64,000 bases of DNA from Alphaproteobacteria bacterium (GTDB taxonomy: Bacteria > Myxococcota_A > UBA796 > GCA-2862545): positions 67,363 through 131,362 of the forward strand of contig JACKER010000021.1 of assembly GCA_020632925.1 (NCBI GenBank), read 5' to 3'. Below the pieces are notes generated by a model. The model did no database searches. It worked only from the letters and a program-made list of their open reading frames with translations, and had not been told where the DNA came from. The translations under genes were made by a program, and so were the position numbers. Below, in pieces: positions 42,001-49,262 of this stretch; positions within the stretch are counted from its first letter, which is position 1, and every line of letters begins with the position of its first letter.

Positions 42001-42306
42001 CACGGAGCCCGTGATCGACCACGCGGGTGCCGAGGACAAGCCCGTCGCCGAGCCGAGGTGGAGGACCGCGGACCCTGCGTTCGACGCCGGGACGTCGGAG
42101 GTGGGATCGCCGAGCAGCACGTCGTCGTACCCGTCGCCGTTCACGTCGCCGGCGGGCTTCGAGATCCAGGCGCCGGACGTGCTCCAGTCGGGGACGGTGA
42201 CCAGCCTGGCCTGCAGGTCGGGGCGGGCGGCGCCATCCGACGACGTCACGGGCGCGCAGCCGATGAGGCACAGCGCGGCCAGGGTACGGGCGATGCGAGG
42301 GGACAT
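39025..42306 (-). CDS. FG-GAP/thrombospondin-repeat lipoprotein, tandem copy 2
   Basis: 1093 aa. 'MSPRIARTLAALCLIGC' is a lipoprotein signal (LIGC, C17). Two blocks of FG-GAP (integrin-alpha-type beta-propeller) repeats flank a central part. Each repeat carries the calcium loop of type 'GDVDGDGYDDVLIS', followed by a short beta meander such as 'LYRGGPGGLAALPDWTI'. The centre holds thrombospondin type-3 repeats ('DTDADGFPDLLDLCPG', 'DTDGDGLSDLFE') and an Ig-like strand region. It is likely a calcium-stabilised outer-surface adhesin. It follows its paralogue by 15 bp with GGAGGCAGG as ribosome site, so the two are co-transcribed. Confidence 0.9.
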   Translation of the reverse strand: MSPRIARTLAALCLIGCAPVTSSDGAARPDLQARLVTVPDWSTSGAWISKPAGDVNGDGYDDVLLGDPTSDVPASNAGSAVLHLGSATGLSSAPAWSITGSVADERVGKVSAAGDVDADGYDDVLVSAYGASLYGESNEGIVWLYRGGPAGLSAAPAWTLEGNAVSAYVGRHLAAAGDVDGDGYDDVLISGANDSLGLYRGGPGGLAALPDWTITGSSMDWLGRVTGGPGDVDGDGYDDVVLGLHGGPGAVRVYLGSPTGLSVVPAMTWEGDPQRATFGFGGALALGDLDGDGFDDLAIGSEAYDLGVVEIHRGSPSGLSVDPIWTLTPVADWDFGQSVACAGDVDGDGDDDLVVGSNTFGAVYLGSASGPMAVAALTRETYRPAVSTAGDVNGDGYDDVLIPYGTYPNGTLAIELYDGRPLADTDADGFPDLLDLCPGRPDPTQGDLDGDGVGDACDTPELAIGGTVVHSGTVDLVASGVGVGEQVEFWAAEGTGGAGPCPLHLGGLCLDLGAPAARLGTAIAGADGVATLTANVPALVLADGQYVVQAAIRRGGAGSVASPVVAVDPYLDWDGDGLLDATEGLLGTDPTSTDTDGDGLSDLFELANPHHDPTSADTDGDGVDDGVDVCLAGDDLLDVDADGVPDACDLCPSDADPGQADADGDGLGDVCEGSPLSAPTVLSAPGVDVAFGYSLAGAGDVNGDGYDDVVVGAPFAETQPGGDDGAAVVYLGGPTGLSVVPAWGAFGASDARLGWSVDGVGDVNGDGYDDVAAIGSGGANSRALVHLGGPGGPVSPAAWSYDGGFGCTRVDGGGDVDGDGYDEVLVGCWIAPSGSLELFSGGPNGPSTVADWTATSLQSDDPPVIATGDVNGDGYGDLVVGERVWSSIDGDGLGRVSLFLGAASGLSHVPLWSAVGSTDEELGKAVAIGDVDGDGYDDVVASTGRGAVQLWSGTPLGPWGDPITLTDGYGDSAFGAALATADVNGDGFEDVLVGAPNTTHPEIQEGAALLFLGSPEGPRATAAWQHESDVAAQPIGWPHYGYASVDYGGRVASAGDIDGDGLEDVLIDARGYDYTLAGQAGVGLIYVHLGQVP

Positions 42307-42321
42307 CCTGCCTCCGAGGGG

Positions 42322-45300
42322 CTAGGGCACCTGACCGAGGTGCACGTAGATCAGGCCCACGCCCGCCTGGCCCGCGAGCGTGTACTCGTAGCCGCGCGCG
42401 TCGATGAGCACGTCCTCGAGCCCGTCGCCGTCGATGTCTCCGGCGGAGGCGACCACCCCACCGTAGTCGACGCGCTCGACCCCGTACGAAGGCCACGCCG
42501 CCGGCTGGGCCGCCACGTTGGACTCGTGCTGCCAGGCGGCCGTCGGGCGGGGGCCGTCGGGCGACCCCAGGTACACCAGGGTCGCGCCCTCCTCCCGCTG
42601 CGGGTGCGAGGTCGCCGGCGCGCCGACCACGACGTCGTCGTAGCCGTCGCCGTTCACGTCCGCGGTGTCCAGCGAGAACCCGAAGTCGGAGCCGTCGTAT
42701 CCGTCCGAGAGGAGCACCGGGTCGGCCCGAACGCCCAGGGGCGTGCCGAACCAGAGCTGGACCGAGGCCGGCATCGACCTGGAGGTGTACGGGACGGAGC
42801 CCGCCAGCACGTCGCCGTACCCATCGCCGTCCACGTCGCCGATCGCGACCGCGGTGCCGAGCGCGTCGTAGGGCGATCCGACCGCACGCCACACAGGCTC
42901 CGCGCCGAGCCCCGCGGGGGAGCCCAGGAACAGCGACACGCGGCCCCGGTGATCGTCGACGGAGGGCTCGGCCCAGCCGATCTCTCCGACGAGCAGGTCA
43001 CCGTAGCCGTCGCCGTTCACGTCGCCGGCGCTGAACGTGGGCTGGTCGATGTACGACGACCCCGACCAGGTCCAGCTCGGGGTCGCCGAGGGGCCAGCCG
43101 GGCCGCCGGGGAAGAGCGCCAACGTCCCCTGCGTAGAATCCCTGCAGCCGACCAGCACCTCGTCGTACCCGTCGCCGTCCACGTCGCCGCCGCCGCCGAT
43201 CCGTCGACACTCGAACCCACCGTAGTACGACCACGCCGCCGCAGAGACCGGCCCCCCGGGACCGCCCAGGTACACCAGCGCCCGCGCGTAGGCCCCACCC
43301 GACCCGATCGCCGCCACGTCGTCGTACCCGTCGCCGTTCACGTCACCGACGCCGTCGACCGACCACCCGAGCGACGCGTAGCGGTCTCCCAACGTCCCCC
43401 AGGCGGGCACGACCGACAGCCCCGACGGACCGCCGAGGTACACGACCGCCGCGCCCTCGTGATCTCCCGGCTGGGTCTCGGTCGCCGGGGCCCCGACGAT
43501 CACGTCGTCGTACCCGTCGCCGTTCACGTCCCCTGCACCCGCCAGCGAGTGGCCGAAGGCGACGTCCAGTCCGGGCGCGGACAGGAGGGTCGGGGCCGAC
43601 AGCGGCGAGCCCTCACACACGTCGCCGAGCCCGTCCCCGTCGGCGTCCGCCTGCCCCGGGTCCGCGTCGCTCGGGCAGGCGTCGCAGGCGTCGGGCACCC
43701 CGTCCGCGTCGACGTCGAGCAGGTCGTCGCCCGCCAGGCAGACGTCCACGCCGTCGTCCACCCCGTCGCCGTCGCTGTCCGCCGACGTCGGGTCCAGGTG
43801 GGAGGTCCCGAATTCGTCGAGGTCCGAGAGGCCATCGCCGTCCGTGTCCGCCGACGTCGGGTCGGTCCCGAGGAGGCCCTCGGTGGCGTCGAGCAGCCCG
43901 TCCCCGTCCCAGTCGAGGTACGGATCCACCGCCACCACCGGCGAGCGGACGGAGCCCGAACCCCCAGCGCCGCGCCGGATCGCCGCCTGGACGACGTACG
44001 CACCGTCCGCCACCACCAGGCCCGGCACGCTCGCGGTCAACGTCGCCACGCCGTCCGACCCCGCGATCGCGGACCCGACCGGTGCCGCCGAAGCCCCGAG
44101 GTCGAGGCAGAGACCACCGAGGTTGGGGGGGCACGGTCCCGCTCCGCCCGCGCCGACCGCCGCCCAGAACTCGACCTGCTCGCCGACGCCCACCCCCGAG
44201 GCCACGAGATCGACGGTGCCACCGTGGACCACCGTCCCGCCGATCGCGAGCTCTGGCGCGTCGCAGACGTCGCCCGTCCCGTCGTCGTCGAGATCCCGCT
44301 GGTCGGGATTCGACCGTCCCGGGCACACGTCGATCACGTCCGGGATACCGTCCGCGTCCAGATCCGACAGGGGACGTCCTTCGAAGACCTCCGGGGACTC
44401 CATGCCACCCAGGTAGGTGCCGTACGGGATCAGCACGTCGGCGTACCCGTCGCCGTTCACGTCACCGGCCGACGCGACGTCGGGCACCTCGGTCTCCCGA
44501 GTGAGCGCGGGAGTGGAGATGGGACCCATCGCCGAGCCCAGGTAGACCGCCCCGAAGTGGAACGACCCGATCACCAGATCGTCGTCCCCGTCCCCGTCCA
44601 CGTCGCCGGCACACGCCATGTGGAACGCGAAGGACCAGTCGTCTGGCTCGGGGTACAGGGTCCAGGTCGGCTGTGGCGAGAGCCCGGCGGCCGCTCCCCG
44701 GTGGACCTCGACGAAGCCGGCGTCCTGGTTCGGCGACCCGATGGCGAGGTCGTCGATACCGTCACCGTCGAGGTCGCCCACCGCCAGGGAGTACCCGAAG
44801 CCGGTCCCTTCGCCACCCTCCCACGTCAGCACCGGGAGGGCCGGCAGCCCGGTGGGCGAGCCCATGTAGACCCGAACGGCCCGGTCTCCGCTCTGGAGGC
44901 CGAGGACGACATCGTCGTAGCCATCCCCATCGAAGTCGCTCGGCTCGCCAACGACCATCCCGAGCCGATCCGTACCCTGGCCGGTGATCGTCCAGTCAGG
45001 GACCGCCGGGAGTCCCCCGGGACCGCCACGGTACAGGCCGAGCGCGTCGCCCGGGCCGCTGATGAGGACGTCGTCGTACCCGTCGCCGTCCACGTCACCG
45101 GCCGCAGCCAGGTACAGGCCGAGCCCGGCGTACGCGGCGTTGCCCTCGAGGGTCCAGGCGGGGGCAGCGGAGAGCCCGGCCGGCCCCCCGCGGTACAGCC
45201 ACACGATCCCCTCGTTGTACTCGCCGTAGAGGCTGGCTCCGTGGGCGCTCACCAGCACGTCGTCGTACCCGTCGCCGTCCACATCACCCGCCGACGAGAC

Positions 45301-45630
45301 CTGGCCGAGCCACTCTTCCAACCCGGAGCCCGTGATCGACCACGCCGGTGCCGAGGACAGACCCGCCGCCGATCCGAGGTAGAGGACCGCAGACCCCGCG
45401 TTCGACGCCGGGACGTCGGAGGTGGGATCGCCGAGCAGCACGTCGTCGTACCCGTCCCCGTTCACGTCGCCGGCGGGCTTCGAGATCCAGGCGCCGGGCG
45501 TGCTCCAGTCGGGGACGGTGACCAGCCTGGCCTGCTGGTCGGGGGAGCGGGTGGCGCCATCCGACGACGTCACGGGCGCGCAGCCGACGAGGCACAGCGC
45601 GGCCAGGGGTTGGGCGATGCGGGGGGACAT
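42322..45630 (-). CDS. FG-GAP/thrombospondin-repeat lipoprotein, tandem copy 1
   Basis: 1102 aa from ATG 45630 (GGAGGCAGG upstream); the frame is open 75 codons further up but without signal sequence or start signals. 'MSPRIAQPLAALCLVGC' is the lipoprotein leader (LVGC, C17). The domain order is identical to that of the 39025-42306 gene: FG-GAP propeller, thrombospondin type-3 centre ('DLDADGIPDVIDVCPG', 'DTDGDGLSDLDE'), Ig-like strands, second FG-GAP propeller ending 'AGQAGVGLIYVHLGQVP'. The two genes are near-identical in DNA over their ends and differ more in the middle. It is first in the operon, with TATCCT 17 nt before the start. Confidence 0.9.
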   Translation of the reverse strand: MSPRIAQPLAALCLVGCAPVTSSDGATRSPDQQARLVTVPDWSTPGAWISKPAGDVNGDGYDDVLLGDPTSDVPASNAGSAVLYLGSAAGLSSAPAWSITGSGLEEWLGQVSSAGDVDGDGYDDVLVSAHGASLYGEYNEGIVWLYRGGPAGLSAAPAWTLEGNAAYAGLGLYLAAAGDVDGDGYDDVLISGPGDALGLYRGGPGGLPAVPDWTITGQGTDRLGMVVGEPSDFDGDGYDDVVLGLQSGDRAVRVYMGSPTGLPALPVLTWEGGEGTGFGYSLAVGDLDGDGIDDLAIGSPNQDAGFVEVHRGAAAGLSPQPTWTLYPEPDDWSFAFHMACAGDVDGDGDDDLVIGSFHFGAVYLGSAMGPISTPALTRETEVPDVASAGDVNGDGYADVLIPYGTYLGGMESPEVFEGRPLSDLDADGIPDVIDVCPGRSNPDQRDLDDDGTGDVCDAPELAIGGTVVHGGTVDLVASGVGVGEQVEFWAAVGAGGAGPCPPNLGGLCLDLGASAAPVGSAIAGSDGVATLTASVPGLVVADGAYVVQAAIRRGAGGSGSVRSPVVAVDPYLDWDGDGLLDATEGLLGTDPTSADTDGDGLSDLDEFGTSHLDPTSADSDGDGVDDGVDVCLAGDDLLDVDADGVPDACDACPSDADPGQADADGDGLGDVCEGSPLSAPTLLSAPGLDVAFGHSLAGAGDVNGDGYDDVIVGAPATETQPGDHEGAAVVYLGGPSGLSVVPAWGTLGDRYASLGWSVDGVGDVNGDGYDDVAAIGSGGAYARALVYLGGPGGPVSAAAWSYYGGFECRRIGGGGDVDGDGYDEVLVGCRDSTQGTLALFPGGPAGPSATPSWTWSGSSYIDQPTFSAGDVNGDGYGDLLVGEIGWAEPSVDDHRGRVSLFLGSPAGLGAEPVWRAVGSPYDALGTAVAIGDVDGDGYGDVLAGSVPYTSRSMPASVQLWFGTPLGVRADPVLLSDGYDGSDFGFSLDTADVNGDGYDDVVVGAPATSHPQREEGATLVYLGSPDGPRPTAAWQHESNVAAQPAAWPSYGVERVDYGGVVASAGDIDGDGLEDVLIDARGYEYTLAGQAGVGLIYVHLGQVP

Positions 45631-45647
45631 CCTGCCTCCGAGCCCCG

Positions 45648-45653
45648 AGGATA
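45648..45653 (-). promoter_or_regulatory. -10-like TATCCT for the FG-GAP lipoprotein operon
   Basis: On the minus strand TATCCT lies 17 nt before the ATG at 45630 with GGAGG in between. The palindrome at 45702-45717 lies about 50 bp upstream of it. Confidence 0.4.
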
Positions 45654-45701
45654 GGACGCCGACCACCGACCGTCGCCGCGATCCGACCGGCGAGACCAAC
45701 T

Positions 45702-45717
45702 TGGGACAATTGTCCCA
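45702..45717. promoter_or_regulatory. Perfect 16-bp palindrome, candidate operator
   Basis: TGGGACAATTGTCCCA reads the same on both strands. It lies one base downstream of the stop of the pyruvyl-transferase-like gene and about 50 bp upstream of the -10-like box of the FG-GAP operon. It could bind a dimeric regulator of that operon. As an RNA hairpin it would have six pairs and a 4-base loop without a U-run, so it is weak as a terminator. Confidence 0.5.
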
Positions 45718-45718
45718 G

Positions 45719-47248
45719 CTAGCGGTAGCGCTCGACCAGGGCCTGGACGGTGGGGACCAGGGGCGGCAGGTGCGCCCAGGGGTCCCCGTCGCGGCCGAGC
45801 CCCGCGCGGATCGGGAGCTCGGGGTGCCGCTCGCGGACGTGGTCGACGAACACACCGCCCATGCGGCCCATGCGCTCGAGGTTGTCGACGACGCAGCGCC
45901 CGATGCCCTCCGCGAGGTCCTCGCCCTCCGCGGACAAGCGCTCCAGCACCTCCTCCACGCGCGTCGCGAGCGCGGGGTCGTCCACGGTCAGCGCCAGCTC
46001 CGGGGTGCCGCGGTCGTCCATCAGGTTGCGGATGCGCTCGTCCATCGTGATGCCCGCCGACGGCACCCGCCCCGCCATCGAGCACACGATCGCGTGGTAC
46101 CGCGAGGACAGCAGCACGGACGCCCGGCGCAGCACGCTCACCATCTCGTACATGTCGTGCTCGTCGGACACGATCACCGGCGCGCCGATCCGCTCCGAGA
46201 GCCCCTCGCAGGCGCCGCGGTCCAGCGCCTCCATGCCGACGATCACCGGGAAGACGGCGCGACGGGACGCGAACGCCCGGTACCCCTTCGCGATGGCGTC
46301 GAGGTACGTCTTCTGCCGCCGATCGACCTCGTCGCCCGAGGCGTGGAAGTAGACCGAGCTGTAGTGCGCCTGGTCGTACGCCCCGGTCGCGAGCCGCGCG
46401 ACGGCCTTCGCGACGCTCGGCTTCACCGGCCACCAGAACGGGTGGATCGGGCAGAGCACCACCACCGGCGTGCGTCCGTCCCAGCCGAGCGAGCGCAGCA
46501 GGGTCTCGCCGACCTCGGGGGCCGCGGGCTCGAAGGTCCAGGCCGTGTCCGTGCCGCTCTCCGTCGGGACCCCGAGCGCCTCGAGCACGTCGCGGCTCTG
46601 CTCGTTGCGGCACAGGATCAGCGCGTCCCGGCAGGTCCGGCGCACGAGCCGCTCGAGCCCCGGGTCCATCCCGCCCGCCTCGCCGCCGTAGCCCACCGCC
46701 AGCTTGTTCTCGGCCACGGCGCAGCCCAGCGCGCCCACCATGAACGTCGAGAGCGCGTTCGCGAACTTCGACTTGAACATGCTGCCTTCGCACGCGATCA
46801 CGCCGTGCACGTCGTGCACCGTGTCGGCCACGAAGCGCGGGTAGATCTGCGGCAGCTGGAGCTGCGTGGTCCGCCGGAAGTACCCGCGGGTGCGCTTGGG
46901 ATCGAGGGTCGTGATCGACAGCTCGCACCAGCGGTCGGTCAGCAGGTGGCGGATCTGGCGGATCATCTCCTCGACCCGCACGTCGGCCCCGGTGTTGCGG
47001 GTGCCCGCGTAGCCCGCGAACCAGAGCTTGAGCGGCTCGCCGGGCCGCCAGCGCGCACCGGGCTCCACCGCGTAGCGCGCGGCCGAGAGCTCGATGGTCG
47101 CCGCCATCGACGCCATCAGCGCCGCGTCGGTGTCGAGCGCGTCGCGCACCTGGGTCGCCGCCTTCTTCGCGCGGTCCCACCAGGCCCGCAGCGGACGTTC
47201 CTCCTCGACCGCCTGCGCCTCCACGAGCTCCCCGTCCGTCGCGACCAC
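45719..47248 (-). CDS. Polysaccharide pyruvyl-transferase-family protein
   Basis: 509 aa from a GTG preceded by GGGGGA and the palindromic element. 'LWFAGYAGTRNTGADVRVEE' near residue 75 is the glycine-rich N-terminal motif of the PS_pyruv_trans family ('GxxGxxNxGDxxi' type). 'ALILCRNEQSRDVLEALGVP' and later 'SRYHAIVCSMAGRVPSAGIT' match its central and C-terminal motifs. In characterised members a ketal-pyruvate is added from PEP to a surface polysaccharide sugar. No glycosyltransferase neighbours were seen, so the acceptor is unknown. It shares its upstream element with the crotonase-ACP-ligase operon, suggesting a common regulator. Confidence 0.85.
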   Translation of the reverse strand: MVATDGELVEAQAVEEERPLRAWWDRAKKAATQVRDALDTDAALMASMAATIELSAARYAVEPGARWRPGEPLKLWFAGYAGTRNTGADVRVEEMIRQIRHLLTDRWCELSITTLDPKRTRGYFRRTTQLQLPQIYPRFVADTVHDVHGVIACEGSMFKSKFANALSTFMVGALGCAVAENKLAVGYGGEAGGMDPGLERLVRRTCRDALILCRNEQSRDVLEALGVPTESGTDTAWTFEPAAPEVGETLLRSLGWDGRTPVVVLCPIHPFWWPVKPSVAKAVARLATGAYDQAHYSSVYFHASGDEVDRRQKTYLDAIAKGYRAFASRRAVFPVIVGMEALDRGACEGLSERIGAPVIVSDEHDMYEMVSVLRRASVLLSSRYHAIVCSMAGRVPSAGITMDERIRNLMDDRGTPELALTVDDPALATRVEEVLERLSAEGEDLAEGIGRCVVDNLERMGRMGGVFVDHVRERHPELPIRAGLGRDGDPWAHLPPLVPTVQALVERYR

Positions 47249-47255
47249 GCATCCC

Positions 47256-47284
47256 CCAATAGACTGACATGTCAGTCTAACGCG
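47256..47284. promoter_or_regulatory. Copy 2 of the 29-bp palindromic element (inverted)
   Basis: The 20-bp palindrome occupies 47260-47279. On the minus strand it is preceded by CGCGT and followed by TTGG, exactly as in copy 1 at 11726-11754. It ends 11 bp before the GTG at 47248. Because the flanks are also conserved, the element has an orientation, and in both copies the TTGG side faces the start codon. Confidence 0.8.
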
Positions 47285-47287
47285 ACC

Positions 47288-48496
47288 TCAGGAGAGCGGA
47301 GCCGGAAGCGCCTCCCCACGCAAGAACGACCGGAGGTCCTGGTACAGCACGCCGGCCGGCAGCGCGGGCGCCAGCGTGTCCGAGCTCAGCACCACGCGCG
47401 GGTGGTGGTCGTCGATGGCCGCGAAGCCTCGCACCTCCCGCGCGACGGTCTCGGGCGCGTCCATCCGCCAGGCCACCTGGACGTAGGCCCGCCGGTCTCC
47501 ACGCTCCGCGACGAAGTCGATCTCCCACTCGTCGCGGCCCGACGCGGCACTCCTGCCTGCCGACACCCGGTACCCCCGCCGGCGGAGCTCCAGGAACACC
47601 AGGTTCTCGGCCACCGCGTTCGGGGGCGCCTGTCGGCCGAGCAGGGCCACGAACAGCCCGGTGTCGCCGAGGTAGTACTTCGCGCCCACCTCGAGGTGGC
47701 GCTTGGCGCCAAAGTCCCAGCGCGGCACGCGGTGCGCGAGGAACGCCGCGACCAGATGGTCCAGGTAGCCCTGCACGGTGTCGACCGTGACCGACAGCCG
47801 CTGCGACTTGAGGAAGCGCGCGATCGATGACGGGCTCAGCGGCGTCCCGACCGTCTCCGCCAGGTAGCGCGCGAGCCGCTGTAGCAGGGCCACGTTGCGG
47901 ATGTGGAAGCGGGCGACCACGTCCTTGAGCAGGATCGAGTCGAACACCCCCTCGAGGTAGGGCCCGACGAGCTCGGGGCGCCAGTCGAGGACGGCCAGCC
48001 CGGGCATCCCACCCCAGGCGAGGAACGCGTCGTACGCACCCGCGCGCTCGGCCGGCCAGAAGGCCTCGAACTCCGCCAGCCCGAGTGGCCACACGGGGAT
48101 CTCGACGTACCGACCGGTGAGGTGCGTCGCCAGCTCGGTCGACAGCAGGTCCGCGTTGGAGCCGGTGAGCCACACCTCCCAGCCCTGGTTGAGCAGCGAG
48201 GGCGCCAGCCGCTCCCACGCCTCCACCATCTGGACCTCGTCGATCAGCACGGCGCCCGGCTCCCGCTCGCGCAGGGCGGCGTGGAGCGCCCCGGCCGGGC
48301 GGAGCCCGTCGTTGTCCAGGAGCTCCATGTCGAACAACAGCACGCGGTCCCGAGGGAGTCCGGCCGCGACGAGGGCGTCCGCAGTCTGGCGGAGCAGCAC
48401 GCTCTTCCCGCTCCGTCGGATGCCCGTGAACACCTTGATCACGGGACGCCGGATCCAGCTTCGGACATACTCGGCATAGATGGGTCGCTGGCGCAT
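47288..48496 (-). CDS. AAA ATPase with DUF4143-type C-terminus
   Basis: 402 aa. Walker A 'GIRRSGKS' (25-32), Walker B 'GAVLIDEVQ' (about 83-91), sensor-like 'VWLTGSNADLLS' and 'LTGRYVEIPVWPLGLAEFEAF' are typical of the AAA_14/DUF4143 ATPases. The C-terminal restriction-like fold shows 'ENLVFLELRRRGY' and 'EWEIDFVAE', an E...D-x-V-type nuclease core as in DUF4143. These proteins are widespread in accessory DNA and their role is unclear, often suspected in toxin or mobile-element functions. The ATG lies 7 nt after TATATT inside an imperfect palindrome. It is followed by the pyruvyl-transferase-like gene 39 bp downstream. Confidence 0.9.
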   Translation of the reverse strand: MRQRPIYAEYVRSWIRRPVIKVFTGIRRSGKSVLLRQTADALVAAGLPRDRVLLFDMELLDNDGLRPAGALHAALREREPGAVLIDEVQMVEAWERLAPSLLNQGWEVWLTGSNADLLSTELATHLTGRYVEIPVWPLGLAEFEAFWPAERAGAYDAFLAWGGMPGLAVLDWRPELVGPYLEGVFDSILLKDVVARFHIRNVALLQRLARYLAETVGTPLSPSSIARFLKSQRLSVTVDTVQGYLDHLVAAFLAHRVPRWDFGAKRHLEVGAKYYLGDTGLFVALLGRQAPPNAVAENLVFLELRRRGYRVSAGRSAASGRDEWEIDFVAERGDRRAYVQVAWRMDAPETVAREVRGFAAIDDHHPRVVLSSDTLAPALPAGVLYQDLRSFLRGEALPAPLS

Positions 48497-48517
48497 GATT
48501 TCGAATATAGTCGAATC
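48497..48517 (-). promoter_or_regulatory. TATATT -10 inside an imperfect palindrome before the ATPase start
   Basis: On the minus strand TATATT (48509-48504) is followed by seven bases and the ATG at 48496, a leaderless candidate. It is flanked by GATTCGA and TCGAAATC, near-symmetric arms, so a repressor could cover the promoter. Confidence 0.45.
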
Positions 48518-48627
48518 TGTCCGCCGATGGGGCTCGTCTCGAATCTCCCGATATCGGCCAGACGCGACCCATCGGTACCATGTTCAGGACGCCACCGTCG
48601 TCCTCAGCCACCTTCTTCACTTTTCGG

Positions 48628-48659
48628 TGGACAGGATCGAGGGGGGGGGGGGGTAGACA
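48628..48659 (+). promoter_or_regulatory. Promoter with a G13 tract as spacer (possible phase-variable switch)
   Basis: TGGACA (48628-48633) resembles -35 and TAGACA (48654-48659) resembles -10. The 20-bp spacer ends in 13 consecutive G (48641-48653), and the ATG at 48666 follows the -10 by 6 nt. Slippage of the tract would change the spacer length; loss of three G would give the optimal 17. The rest of the 48518-48627 gap shows no gene. Confidence 0.5.
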
Positions 48660-48665
48660 GGGTCC

Positions 48666-49262
48666 ATGTCCACGCTGCCACCTGGCCGGTTCATCCCTCG
48701 CGATCGCGTCCATGCGCTCGCGGACGCCGTCGACGTCGATCCGGGGGCCCATCGCCAGGCGATCCTGCGCATCCGGCGAAAGCACGCGCGGCTCATGCGG
48801 TACGTCGACGCCGCGGAGCTCGGACGAGACGACGTCCGGGACCTCTGCCGCTACCTCGTCGCGGTCGCGGTCCGGGTCCTCGAGTCCGAGGGACGTCTCC
48901 GCGCACCGTCCCGCCACGACCTGACGGCGGCCGAGGACCGTGTCCGTCCGCTGGTGGGCGACGTGCTCCCCCTCCGGCCCGGAGCCACCGACGCCGCCCG
49001 AGCGGTCGCCCGCGCACAACCGCACCTCCTCGACGAGGCGCTCGACGCCCTGTTCGAGTGGCCCGGAGCGTCCGTCGCGGACGACGCCGAGAAGGTCTGC
49101 GTCTACCTCGTGTTGTGGGTCGTCGTCGAGGCGCTCGACGCCTGCTGGACCCCTCCCGCGCGGTTCGTGGGCGACGCGACCTATGTCCGCGTCCACGTCC
49201 CGGCGCCACCCGTCTTCCCAGATCCCATCCCCGACTCACAGGAGGTCTCCCATGTCGTGTAG
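48666..49262 (+). CDS. Hypothetical cytoplasmic protein, first gene of accessory cluster
   Basis: 198 aa. I do not recognise the family. It is helical and Arg/Asp/Ala/Val-rich, with no signal peptide. 'AEKVCVYLVLWVVVEALDAC' is the most hydrophobic part and could be a buried helix. The C-terminus is Pro-rich ('PAPPVFPDPIPDS'). The start sits 6 nt after TAGACA and the G13 tract. The last 11 bases overlap the next gene, whose GGAGG lies inside this one, so translation is coupled. By position it leads an operon of four genes up to 52026. Confidence 0.6.
   Translation: MSTLPPGRFIPRDRVHALADAVDVDPGAHRQAILRIRRKHARLMRYVDAAELGRDDVRDLCRYLVAVAVRVLESEGRLRAPSRHDLTAAEDRVRPLVGDVLPLRPGATDAARAVARAQPHLLDEALDALFEWPGASVADDAEKVCVYLVLWVVVEALDACWTPPARFVGDATYVRVHVPAPPVFPDPIPDSQEVSHVV

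Noticed and set aside
39043..45654. A 2203-codon open frame on the plus strand opposite the two FG-GAP genes
   Set aside because: It is the mirror of GAC/GTC/GGC-rich calcium-loop codons on the other strand. Its translation is an Arg/His/Val/Pro repeat with no start signals, whereas the minus-strand genes have leaders, ribosome sites and known repeats.
48580..48924. Open frame running through the G13 tract ('GSRGGGGRQG')
   Set aside because: It is in a shadow frame of the 48666 gene, has no ribosome site, and the poly-Gly is just the G tract.
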